This document shows positions 15,901-22,006 of a stretch of 64,000 nt of DNA, piece by piece (positions within the stretch are counted from its first letter, which is position 1; the number at the start of each line of letters is the position of its first letter). Origin of the DNA: Roseateles koreensis (lineage in GTDB: Bacteria > Pseudomonadota > Gammaproteobacteria > Burkholderiales > Burkholderiaceae_C); the NCBI RefSeq assembly GCF_028595305.1, contig NZ_JAQQXS010000006.1, forward strand, positions 124,001 through 188,000, written 5' to 3'. The notes below the pieces were generated by a model that was not told the origin of the DNA, ran no database searches, and was given only the letters and a program-made list of their open reading frames with translations. The position numbers and the translations under genes are program-made.

Positions 15901-18558
15901 GAGGTTGCGACGACCCCGGTTGAAGGTACCCAAGCTAAGGCTAGCCTTGCCGCCGGCACGCAATTCAAGGGCCAATTCGCCGCGACATCCGGCGCCGAAA
16001 GTGCGACGCGTAAAGGTGAATTCAGCTTTACGGTTGATGCGCTGCTGAAGCCACAGCGCCCGTGGATCAATGTACTGGCCAATCGCGACTTTGGTGCCCA
16101 TATCTCAGAGGCGGGAGGGGGCTATAGCTGGGCCTTGAACAGCCGTATGAATCAGCTGACGCCCTGGTCGAATGACCCGGTCGCTGATCCGCCGGGCGAG
16201 TGGTTCTTGCTGCAGGAGCGGGGCTCACTTGCGGTATGGAGCGTGGCACCTGGTGCCAGCGCATGCAAGGAGTCGAGTTACGAAGTCACTCATGGTCAGG
16301 GCTACACCATCATCAAGCATCGCCGCGGCGATCTGGCGGTGACGGCCACTTGGTGCGTGGACGCTCAGACCTCGGTCAAGCAGATTCAACTGGCCTTTGT
16401 CAACCACGGCAGCCGCAGCCTCTCTCTGCGTGTGGTGGGCATGGTTGAGTGGCTGATGGGTGCGAGCCGGGTGGATCGTGGCACGGTACTGACGACGGCT
16501 CGACCCACGCGCGCAGGCGATCAGCGCATGACCGTCTTGTTGGCCACACAGCGCGAACGTGCAATGGGTTTCGGTGACGGTACAGCCTTTTTTACGTTGA
16601 GCGCGCCAATGCAGTTGCAAACGCAGACGCTGAATCAACGTGGCCTTGGCCCCAGTGTGGACTGGACCTGTGATCGTCGGGAGTTCTTTGATGCTCGCGG
16701 CCGCCTGGTTCTGCCCGATCATTTGGGGCAGGCGCAGGGGATTGGACTGGACCCCTGTGCGGCCTTGTCCACCCCGGTACAACTGGCCGCAGGAGCCAAC
16801 GATCAACGGGTGTTTTTGCTTGGCTATGGACGCTCGCCAAGTGCGGCGCTCGAAGCGGCGGATCAAGCTGGCGCCGTGGCGGCCCTTCAGCGTTTGACCG
16901 AGGCAAAAGCCGGCTGGGATCAGCTCCTGGGCGCCACCCAGCTGTCAACCCCGGACCCGTTGTTTGACGCCATGGTCAACCGGTGGCTTTTGTACCAAAC
17001 TGTGGCCTGCAGGCTTTGGGCCAAGTCCGCCTTTTATCAAGCCGGCGGGGCGACCGGGTTTCGAGATCAGTTGCAGGATTCAATGGCGCTCACCTGGGCT
17101 GCGCCTGAGATGCTGCGAGATCAAATCGTCTTGTGTGCGTCGCGGCAGTTTGTCGAGGGTGATGTTCAGCATTGGTGGCATGCGCCGACTGGTGCTGGCG
17201 TACGCACCCATTTTTCTGATGATCTGCTTTGGTTGCCGCTTGCTTGTGCCCACTATGTGCGTTGCACTGGCGACGCTGAATTGCTTGCTCAAAGCGTTCA
17301 CTTCCTGGATGGGGCCGCGATTCCCCCAGGTGCCGAGGACGCTTACTACACACCTAAGCAAAGCTTGAGTAGCGCTTCGGTCTATGAACATGCCGCAAGA
17401 ACCATTGACCGAAGCTTGGCGGTGGGTGAGCATGGGCTGCCCTTGATGGGTAGCGGTGACTGGAATGACGGCATGAACCGGGTCGGCGCAGAAGGTCGAG
17501 GCGAATCGGTGTGGCTGGGCTGGCTTTTATGCCGAGTCGTCGCCGACTTTTCGCCCTTGGCCAAAGCGCGTGGCGACACGGAAAGGGCTGCGACTTGGGA
17601 GCATGCGGCGCAAGCTTGGCGCAAGTCCTTGTCGGGGGCTGGCTGGGACGGTCAATGGTTCAAGCGAGCCTTCTTCGACAACGGCGAGCCACTCGGCAGC
17701 AATTCCAACGCTGAGGCCAAAATCGACTTGATCGCGCAAGCTTGGAGTGTGTTGTCGGGCGCTGCCCCAATTGCCTTGCAACGTATTGCCATGGCCGCCG
17801 TCGAGAGCCATCTGGTGGATGCCGAGGCTGGCTTATTGCGCCTGCTCGACCCGCCTTTGGCGCATGCCGTGCCATGCGCAGGCTATATCCAGGCCTATCC
17901 CCCAGGCGTACGGGAGAACGGCGGTCAATACTCGCATGCCGGCATTTGGGCTTTGATGGCAAAGGCCGAATTGGCACAATATAACTCGAATTCACAGCAG
18001 GGCGCGGCCCTGGTGCTGGACGCCGAGGATTCAGACGAAGTCGAGTCTGCAGGTGATGGGGTGTATCGCTATTTCAGTTACTTGAGTTCGGCTCATCGGT
18101 CCGATCACCCGAAGCGCGGGCTGGTCTATGGCACCGAGCCCTATGTTCTTGCGGCCGATGTCTACAGCCAAGCGCCCTATATTGGCCGCGGCGGTTGGAG
18201 TTGGTATACCGGGGCTGCCGGCTGGTTACATCGCGCCGCAATCGAGTCCATATGTGGTCTGCGAATGGAGGCCGGAACTCTGATTTTTCTGCCTTGCTTA
18301 CCCGGCACTTGGCCGCGTATGGAGTTGACGCTCAAACGGCAGGGCCGGGTGATGCGTTTTGTCATGCTGCGATGTACGCCTTCCGAAGCGCTGCAGCACC
18401 ACGCGGGCGGTGCTGGCCAGCCACAACTCCTGTTGCCCGGTCAAAGCTTGAGCTGGCCCGAACTGCCCGATGAAAGCAGCTTCCTGATCCCCTTGGCGCT
18501 GCCGACTATGTCTGCAAGCGCGCCGGCCCACAGCCAATCGGGGTCTCTTCCTACATAA
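9949..18558 (+). CDS. ndvB: Cyclic beta-1,2-glucan synthase
   Basis: This 2869-aa membrane protein makes cyclic beta-1,2-glucan from UDP-glucose. Its size matches NdvB/ChvB of rhizobia. Order: an N-terminal helical domain (1-400); two or three membrane segments near 412-460; the GT84 transferase with VTLDSDTQLPP (D639 and D641) and LHRWIRGDWQ; more membrane helices near 825-865 and 950-995; a glucoamylase-like region; then tandem carbohydrate-binding/GH94 parts ending with GSGDWNDGMN (D2504-N2509), the phosphorylase-type motif that sets ring size. The product is a periplasmic osmoregulated glucan, in line with nearby BON, CsbD and OmpA genes. GTG 9949 has GAGG eight bases upstream; ATG 9952 is equally possible. 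Confidence 0.93.
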   Translation: MMALRELRRLLPEASPILCDVLDARGGGLQAPIRAEIFGLQRFAQHGRSLGLTHRAERSSAFARSFFPRLRSNIKALRKSHRYIGELAQTGYDISPAAEWLLDNFHLIEAQMKEIHEGLPRSYFRALPVLLDEPLAGLPRIYGVAWAFVAHTDGAFEEDLLLQFLASYQETRELRLSEIWALPTTLRVVQVENLRRLAERIAANKAAREVANLCFDRLDSFSIGARDRLLELLDKRGVAHVFLTQMAQRVEDGRLTGDRFNGSPHARWLNEALPNVASAQARQTADQTADNLSVSNALTSLRIIGDADWPEIVARSSNLMRHMMGSSVFAAEHILTQDQSLSAIERLAYRSGRSEVAVAQALLALMRECGNAEPSYWLGGLGRPALVARLDLPKPAALLERVSGLLCSGSKPLVLPAYLAAVVFGSLALIAWLMPQPSSAAWALTGLGAILMLFPASETVVTVINRLISESARPSQLPRLAFALGIPPEHRVMVAMPAMLSSPSVVTDLVHRLHLHYLANPEVQAQFALLTDWLDAETAEQPTDAALLETARLGVADLNRRHPPAAALDSEEIAPRFLLLHRRRSFNASEQVWIGWERKRGKLEQLVNCLAEPSAELPFIDLGELSRPMSAVRYIVTLDSDTQLPPASLRELVAVAAHPCNRPRLDPSGRFVAEGYGILQPRVATPLPAPKEFTLYHWFFAGQCGIDPYSAASSEVYQDLFQEGSFSGKGLLHVQAFHTVLKGRLPENQILSHDLLEGAMVRCAAVSSITLIEDSPFHADVAASRLHRWIRGDWQLLPMLFKPSSYPFSALSRWKMFDNLRRSLVAPMSLLLLVLALVSPVISPWVALALVWAAVTAGPLLGALAGFAPSRDDLALRHFYARAGADLVRALVSGLWLMDQLLQQALMNLDAVGRALYRMLFSHRNLLQWTTAATSQASAKTSLKTMLRQHWRAPVVAVFLLISFWLSGHLSWLALGLCLAWIAAPLASWWVSLPTPACEQAQLSTSEHAYLGGLARDTWRYFERCVGPGDRHLPPDNLQLDPYDMLAHRTSPTNIGLYLLASACAREFGWIGTQDLLRRFEATLASILQLERHRGHFLNWYDTERGEALLPRYVSTVDSGNLCGHLLAVAQACRSFANSTGLDGAVPQALKAAQDRFQPLLAQRMGGTAASRDQLRWCLADLRATRRTAALDRDHAGDGDSCQRLLTLAAAFEKLVEDTDFNFLYHPKRHLFHIGYRVAEHQLDSGFYDLLASESRLTSLLAIAKGDVPVRHWGALGRPFFAVGSSAGLRSWSGSMFEYLMPSLVLNEPHGSVLREACLAALREQMDLAQLSKMPWGISESAYAGRDHTLAYQYAPQGVARLALRRTPSDELVIAPYASALAAQIAPQAACRNLRALEALGDAGVVRGRYGFIEALDFSPARQVGNTLFTPVIALMAHHQGMSIVALANVLLGGPAQRWGMAPEAIEAVASVLHERAPREVSALFEVPDGGAQQSRELRSPGLLRVVQPGVAAVAPTHLLSNGRYAVSLRANGAGWSRWRGIGISRWRDDALRDGLGSFFFLRGLPELGISDPVSITQHPAPDPRAQYRSTFHADTVCFEGKWPQIQTQIKVWVSPEDDIEFRQLELRNLCDRVLEFELISAFEVTMADSRADESHPAFSNLFVRAEWQAENQALLFERKARLATEQGLLIAHFLADSGPHLLGLSCQTDRQRWLGRNQPASQPRALMEPAKDGKQDTGLDPMSALAARVRIAPHAKVTLTFATAASDSRTTLDAVIDKYRQPSHVQRAALMSATLTGIRLRTLGLSTESLVALQSLTTALVLTLSQPQSFASMSEAGVDASCDRQLLWRFGVSGDRPLILVSAGAIQGLGLLRILAKALRMWSWAGVACDLVIVNAEPTSYQMPLQQELLALRERHVSENLAQDAGGQNFTTLHVMRADELSQIELSTLQTLSCLRLHADGRPLLHHVEDWGEQHEKAMDARQEVATTPVEGTQAKASLAAGTQFKGQFAATSGAESATRKGEFSFTVDALLKPQRPWINVLANRDFGAHISEAGGGYSWALNSRMNQLTPWSNDPVADPPGEWFLLQERGSLAVWSVAPGASACKESSYEVTHGQGYTIIKHRRGDLAVTATWCVDAQTSVKQIQLAFVNHGSRSLSLRVVGMVEWLMGASRVDRGTVLTTARPTRAGDQRMTVLLATQRERAMGFGDGTAFFTLSAPMQLQTQTLNQRGLGPSVDWTCDRREFFDARGRLVLPDHLGQAQGIGLDPCAALSTPVQLAAGANDQRVFLLGYGRSPSAALEAADQAGAVAALQRLTEAKAGWDQLLGATQLSTPDPLFDAMVNRWLLYQTVACRLWAKSAFYQAGGATGFRDQLQDSMALTWAAPEMLRDQIVLCASRQFVEGDVQHWWHAPTGAGVRTHFSDDLLWLPLACAHYVRCTGDAELLAQSVHFLDGAAIPPGAEDAYYTPKQSLSSASVYEHAARTIDRSLAVGEHGLPLMGSGDWNDGMNRVGAEGRGESVWLGWLLCRVVADFSPLAKARGDTERAATWEHAAQAWRKSLSGAGWDGQWFKRAFFDNGEPLGSNSNAEAKIDLIAQAWSVLSGAAPIALQRIAMAAVESHLVDAEAGLLRLLDPPLAHAVPCAGYIQAYPPGVRENGGQYSHAGIWALMAKAELAQYNSNSQQGAALVLDAEDSDEVESAGDGVYRYFSYLSSAHRSDHPKRGLVYGTEPYVLAADVYSQAPYIGRGGWSWYTGAAGWLHRAAIESICGLRMEAGTLIFLPCLPGTWPRMELTLKRQGRVMRFVMLRCTPSEALQHHAGGAGQPQLLLPGQSLSWPELPDESSFLIPLALPTMSASAPAHSQSGSLPT

Positions 18559-18652
18559 ACACGAGAAACCTGCTGATGCCCCAATCATGTGGCGCTCCCT
18601 AAAGTGGCTATATCGATCCAAACCGAACAGACGCTTCAAACAGGAATGCACC

Positions 18653-19225
18653 ATGACTCTCATCAACGAACCCGTCAGCCGTACCCAATTCGCAGCCATA
18701 GATCGGCCTTCAATGTCACTGGACCTAGCCGCAATAGAGTCTGCGAAACACGGCCTCAAAAATGGCGCTGTGACTCCGAGTTATGGGCCTTGGGCGAAAG
18801 ACATCATCAAGCTCTTGAATGACTCACTCGCGACCGAATTGATTTGCGTTCTGCGATACAAGCGCCACCATTTCACTGCTCAAGGACTTGCCTCGCCGAA
18901 GATTGCTGAGGAGTTCCTGGTGCACGCGAACGAAGAATCGGTTCACGCGGACCGCCTAGCCCAGCGCATCGTGCAGCTAGGTGGGGATCCCGACTTTTCG
19001 CCGGCTTCGCTGACCGAACGCAGCCATGCTGGGTACGACCAATCCTTGGAACTGAAGGACATGATTCGAGCGAACTTGATCGCGGAACGAGTCGCCATTG
19101 AGTGCTACACGCAACTGATTGCCCTGATTGGCGACAAAGACACTACCACCCGTCGCTTGCTCGAAAGCATCCTCAGCGATGAACAAGTACATGCCGAGGA
19201 ATTGAGGGATTGGCTGGCTGCCTAG
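18653..19225 (+). CDS. Ferritin-like (bacterioferritin/Dps-type) protein
   Basis: The 190-aa protein has a four-helix ferritin-like bundle. The first helix carries LLNDSLATELICVLRYKRHH; the next carries EEFLVHANEESVHADRLAQRI, an E-x-x-x-H pattern; later come IAERVAIECYTQLI and LLESILSDEQVHAEELRDWL, another E-x-x-H. These are the ligands of a di-iron centre, so iron oxidation/storage or oxidative-stress protection is likely. It is closer to bacterioferritin-like stress proteins than to classical Bfr. ATG 18653 has CAGGAA upstream. It follows the glucan synthase by 94 bases and may be read from the same transcript or from its own promoter. Confidence 0.85.
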   Translation: MTLINEPVSRTQFAAIDRPSMSLDLAAIESAKHGLKNGAVTPSYGPWAKDIIKLLNDSLATELICVLRYKRHHFTAQGLASPKIAEEFLVHANEESVHADRLAQRIVQLGGDPDFSPASLTERSHAGYDQSLELKDMIRANLIAERVAIECYTQLIALIGDKDTTTRRLLESILSDEQVHAEELRDWLAA

Positions 19226-19284
19226 GCGGGAAATAGATCCACGGAGCCAGCCCCTTTTTATCAACCTATCAGAGACACAACTGT

Positions 19285-19608
19285 ATGAATCAACTCACCG
19301 CACGTCATATCTCGGCCGCTGTTTTCACTGCGGTCGTTCTGCTTAGCGCAACCGGCTGCGCGGTCACTCGCGGTCAGGAGCCTATGGGTGCCTATATCGA
19401 TGACAGCGCCATCACTGCGGCTGTCAAAGCCCGCTTTATCGATAACCCAGACGTCGACGCCGCAGCCATCAGCGTCGAGACGATGAAGGGGACAGTGATG
19501 CTGTCAGGTTTCGCAAAGAGTCAGAAGGAAAAAGACACGGCGCAGGGCCTGACCTGGAAGATCAACGGTGTGAAGGCAGTCAAGAACGAGATTGCCGTCC
19601 GACCTTGA
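19285..19608 (+). CDS. BON-domain lipoprotein (second copy)
   Basis: The 107-aa protein has a lipobox signal (TAVVLLSATGCAV) and a single BON domain (about residues 38-105: ITAAVKARFIDNPDVDAAAISVE, GTVMLSGFAKSQKEKDTA, VKNEIAV). It is shorter than the BON lipoprotein at 5383 because it lacks the helical spacer. It is expected on the periplasmic face of a membrane and linked to osmotic or envelope stress. It lies 59 bases after the ferritin-like gene and 45 before csbD. Confidence 0.85.
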   Translation: MNQLTARHISAAVFTAVVLLSATGCAVTRGQEPMGAYIDDSAITAAVKARFIDNPDVDAAAISVETMKGTVMLSGFAKSQKEKDTAQGLTWKINGVKAVKNEIAVRP

Positions 19609-19653
19609 AGTCAGAAATCTGGCTTTCACACGCATGTAACAAGGGAGAGAGTG

Positions 19654-19878
19654 ATGAATTGGGAACGCATTGAAGGGAACTGGAAGCAACTCGGTGGCAG
19701 AGCCCTCGAGAAGTGGGGCAAGCTGAGTCACGACGACTTTGATGTCGTGGCCGGGCGCCGTGAAATCTTGGTTGGCAAGATTCAAGAGCGCTACGGTATC
19801 GCCAAGGACGAAGCCGATGCGCATGTCAGTGCGTGGCAGCATTCAGTTACGGAGGACTGGTTCAAGACGGAAGCTTAA
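19654..19878 (+). CDS. CsbD family stress protein
   Basis: The 74-aa protein opens with NWERIEGNWKQLGGRALEKWGKL, the hallmark of the CsbD family of small, abundant general-stress proteins. The second half (REILVGKIQERYGIAKDEADAHVSAW) is also typical of the proteobacterial version. Biochemical role unknown. AGGGAGAGA precedes the start; ATG 19654 is used, with a GTG directly before it. It is the last gene before the IS-like repeats. Confidence 0.9.
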   Translation: MNWERIEGNWKQLGGRALEKWGKLSHDDFDVVAGRREILVGKIQERYGIAKDEADAHVSAWQHSVTEDWFKTEA

Positions 19879-19913
19879 GTTCTGCAAAACCGCCAGCCGT
19901 TTTCGCACCCAAA

Positions 19914-19982
19914 CTGTCGGCGATCAGTTTGAAATGCTGTCCGCCATCACGCCGAAATGACTGTCCGGGATCGCTGAAATCC
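19914..19982 (+). mobile_element. Three tandem ~23-bp units resembling an IS21-family terminus
   Basis: Three imperfect units follow each other: 19914-19936, 19937-19960 and 19961-19982. Each begins CTGTCsGssATC and has GAAAT near its end. From memory, IS21-family elements carry just such multiple terminal repeats, with strings like TGTCCGsGATCGCnGGAATCCGC, as transposase sites. No istA/istB gene is nearby, so this would be a solo end or remnant left after loss of the element. Confidence 0.45.
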
Positions 19983-20150
19983 GCACCTGCGCCCACCAGA
20001 CAGCTTGTAGGCCGCGTTGTCTGCGGCCCACTGGATTTGATCGCGGTATCAGTCAAGGCATTGACAACCCCGTTGGTACAGAAAATGCCAATTGCGATAC
20101 CAAGAACTGGGCACTGGCGGCAAAAACCTTTGCGAGACCGCAAGAAACAA
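19983..20150. other. Non-coding stretch between IS-like end and terminator
   Basis: I see no supported gene, RNA or strong repeat here. It may be leftover mobile-element sequence. With the IS-like units and the terminator it makes up the 350 bp between csbD and the tRNA. Confidence 0.4.
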
Positions 20151-20185
20151 AAAAGCCCCGTTTCACTGGGGGAAACGGGGCTTTT
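20151..20185 (-). terminator. Rho-independent terminator after tRNA-Ser
   Basis: A 14-bp perfect inverted repeat (arms 20151-20164 and 20172-20185, core GCCCCGTTTC) with a 7-base loop is followed, reading the minus strand, by TTTTTTG. It ends the tRNA-Ser transcript and could also work in the other direction. Confidence 0.85.
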
Positions 20186-20226
20186 AGGGGGCTTCTGAGA
20201 GCTTGCAAGAAGCTCTGAGACTCATT

Positions 20227-20317
<91 letters not shown>

Positions 20318-20327
20318 GAAGCCTGCC

Positions 20328-20358
20328 ATCATAACCCGATTTTTTGGGTGATTCACAA
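20328..20358 (-). promoter_or_regulatory. Promoter of tRNA-Ser
   Basis: Reading the minus strand, TTGTGA (20358-20353) and TATGAT (20333-20328) are 19 bases apart (18 if the -10 is read as TTATGA), placing the start site just before the tRNA 5' end. Confidence 0.55.
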
Positions 20359-20411
20359 ATTACTGAAGGTATTTCGCGGATTGCAGCGTCTTCGCCAATG
20401 GCCGCGCTTGC

Positions 20412-21323
20412 TTATTTGGCGCTTTTGCCGCGCATAAGAGCCATGGCGGTGCCGATCAGGCCGGAGACTTCGCTCATGTTGCCGGGCACGATCATGGTGT
20501 TGTTCTTTTGGGCCAGTTGGGCGTAGGCGTCCACTGCCTTTTCGGCCACCTTGAGTTGTACGGCTTGGTCGCCGCCGGGGAGTTGAATGGCGGCGGCGAT
20601 TTTTTCGATGGCGCCGGCGGTGGCGTCTGCCACGGCGGTGATAGCTGCAGCGGAGCCGGCGGCTTTGTTAATTTCAGCCTGCTTTTCGCCTTCGGAGCGA
20701 GCGATGGCGGCTTCGCGTTCACCGGTGGCGATATTGATTTGCTCTTGCCGGCGGCCTTCCGAGGCGGCGATGAGCGCGCGCTTTTCGCGTTCGGCAGTAA
20801 TCTGGGCCTGCATGGAATGGAGGATGGCGGGCGGCGGCGTGAGGTCTTTGATTTCGTAGCGCAGCACCTTGACGCCCCAATTGAGCGCGGCTTCGTCCAG
20901 CGCTTCAACCACCGAGGTGTTGATCACGGCGCGTTCTTCGAACGTGCGGTCCAACTCCATGCGGCCGATCACCGAGCGCAGCGTGGTTTGGGCCAATTGC
21001 GTGATGGCAACGATGTAATTGCTGGCGCCATAGCTGGCGCGCATGGCGTCGGTGACTTGAAAGTAGAGGATGCCGTCAACGGTGAGTTGGGTGTTGTCCT
21101 TGGTGATGCAAATCTGGCTAGGGACGTCCAGCGGGATTTCTTTGAGCGAATGCTTGTAGGCCAAGCGGTCGATCAGGGGCATGAGGAAGTTGAGGCCCGG
21201 CGTGAGCGTGGCGTGGTATTTGCCCAAGCGCTCAACCACCCAGGCGTTTTGCTGTGGCACCACCTTGATGGATTGGGCGATGAAGATGATGGCGATGATC
21301 AGCAGGACAAAAGCAATTTCCAT
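20412..21323 (-). CDS. SPFH/Band 7 (stomatin-like) membrane protein
   Basis: The 303-aa protein has an N-terminal membrane helix (IAFVLLIIAIIFIAQSI), then the SPFH domain (about residues 25-190: VPQQNAWVVERLGKYHATLTPGLN, LDVPSQ, TQLTVDGILYFQVTD), then an Ala/Glu-rich coiled coil (about 190-250) and a C-terminal tail. It belongs to the QmcA/stomatin-like class that forms membrane scaffolds and often regulates FtsH-like proteases. ATG 21323 follows GGGAAAG. NfeD, the usual partner, is just upstream on the same strand, 79 bases apart. Confidence 0.92.
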   Translation of the reverse strand: MEIAFVLLIIAIIFIAQSIKVVPQQNAWVVERLGKYHATLTPGLNFLMPLIDRLAYKHSLKEIPLDVPSQICITKDNTQLTVDGILYFQVTDAMRASYGASNYIVAITQLAQTTLRSVIGRMELDRTFEERAVINTSVVEALDEAALNWGVKVLRYEIKDLTPPPAILHSMQAQITAEREKRALIAASEGRRQEQINIATGEREAAIARSEGEKQAEINKAAGSAAAITAVADATAGAIEKIAAAIQLPGGDQAVQLKVAEKAVDAYAQLAQKNNTMIVPGNMSEVSGLIGTAMALMRGKSAK

Positions 21324-21402
21324 GGGTCTTTCCCTCAGTGGTTTGTCGTCGTTATGTTTCAGGGTGGGGTCGTGCGGCGGGCGTGAAAGCGGCAACACGT
21401 TT

Positions 21403-21840
21403 TCAGTGATCCAGCAGCAGGCGGCTGCCTTCAATGGCTCGGATCACGTAGGGGCCCGACTCGGGGTTGCCGACACCTTGGTAGCGCACCTGCCACTCTG
21501 CGCCGCGATAGCGGACTTGCGCAGTGCCGTCGGCGCGCCAGTGCGACACGTGAACGGTTTGGCCAACATCCATTTGTACGTCGGGATTGGCGTTGGCGGG
21601 CAGGGGCGACCCCAACCGGTCGCGGCGCCGGTGCCACAGCACGACGGCAACGCCGCCAATCAAGGCGGCCATGGACATTTGCAGGCTGGGGCTCAGCCCG
21701 AGGTGAGCGCTCAGCGCACCCGCGCTGCAGCCGATGGCCAGCATCAGAAGGTAAAACGTACCGGTGGTCAATTCGACGGCGACCAAAATGCCGGCGGCGA
21801 TCCACCAAGCTGTGGCCAGACTCGCCAGACTCATTTCCAT
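21403..21840 (-). CDS. NfeD family membrane protein
   Basis: The 145-aa short-form NfeD has three or four hydrophobic helices (TAWWIAAGILVAVEL, FYLLMLAIGCSAGAL, MSMAALIGGVAVVLW) followed by a C-terminal OB-fold soluble domain (about residues 88-144: VDVG-like QTVHVSHWRADGTAQVRYRGAEW). NfeD proteins partner with SPFH proteins in membrane quality control. ATG 21840 is chosen because GGGGAG lies upstream; the open frame continues upstream without such a site. It is the first gene of a two-gene operon with the SPFH gene and diverges from the decarboxylase gene. Confidence 0.9.
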   Translation of the reverse strand: MEMSLASLATAWWIAAGILVAVELTTGTFYLLMLAIGCSAGALSAHLGLSPSLQMSMAALIGGVAVVLWHRRRDRLGSPLPANANPDVQMDVGQTVHVSHWRADGTAQVRYRGAEWQVRYQGVGNPESGPYVIRAIEGSRLLLDH

Positions 21841-22006
21841 GTCATACGCTCCCCGCACACTGTGTCCGAAGGGCAGTGTAAGCCCCGATTGCGGCAGAGA
21901 AGTTGGCGAAGTTGTACCGTTTTTGCAAAGCACACACCACAAAGGGAAGCTTGGCCCTACACTTCGCGCCTCTTGTTTTTCTGACCTGGCCTCTGGAGGC
22001 TCAAAG

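Noticed and set aside
19879-20198. Short open frames between csbD and tRNA-Ser as genes
   Set aside because: They run through the IS-like repeats and the terminator, have no ribosome site and no recognised domain.
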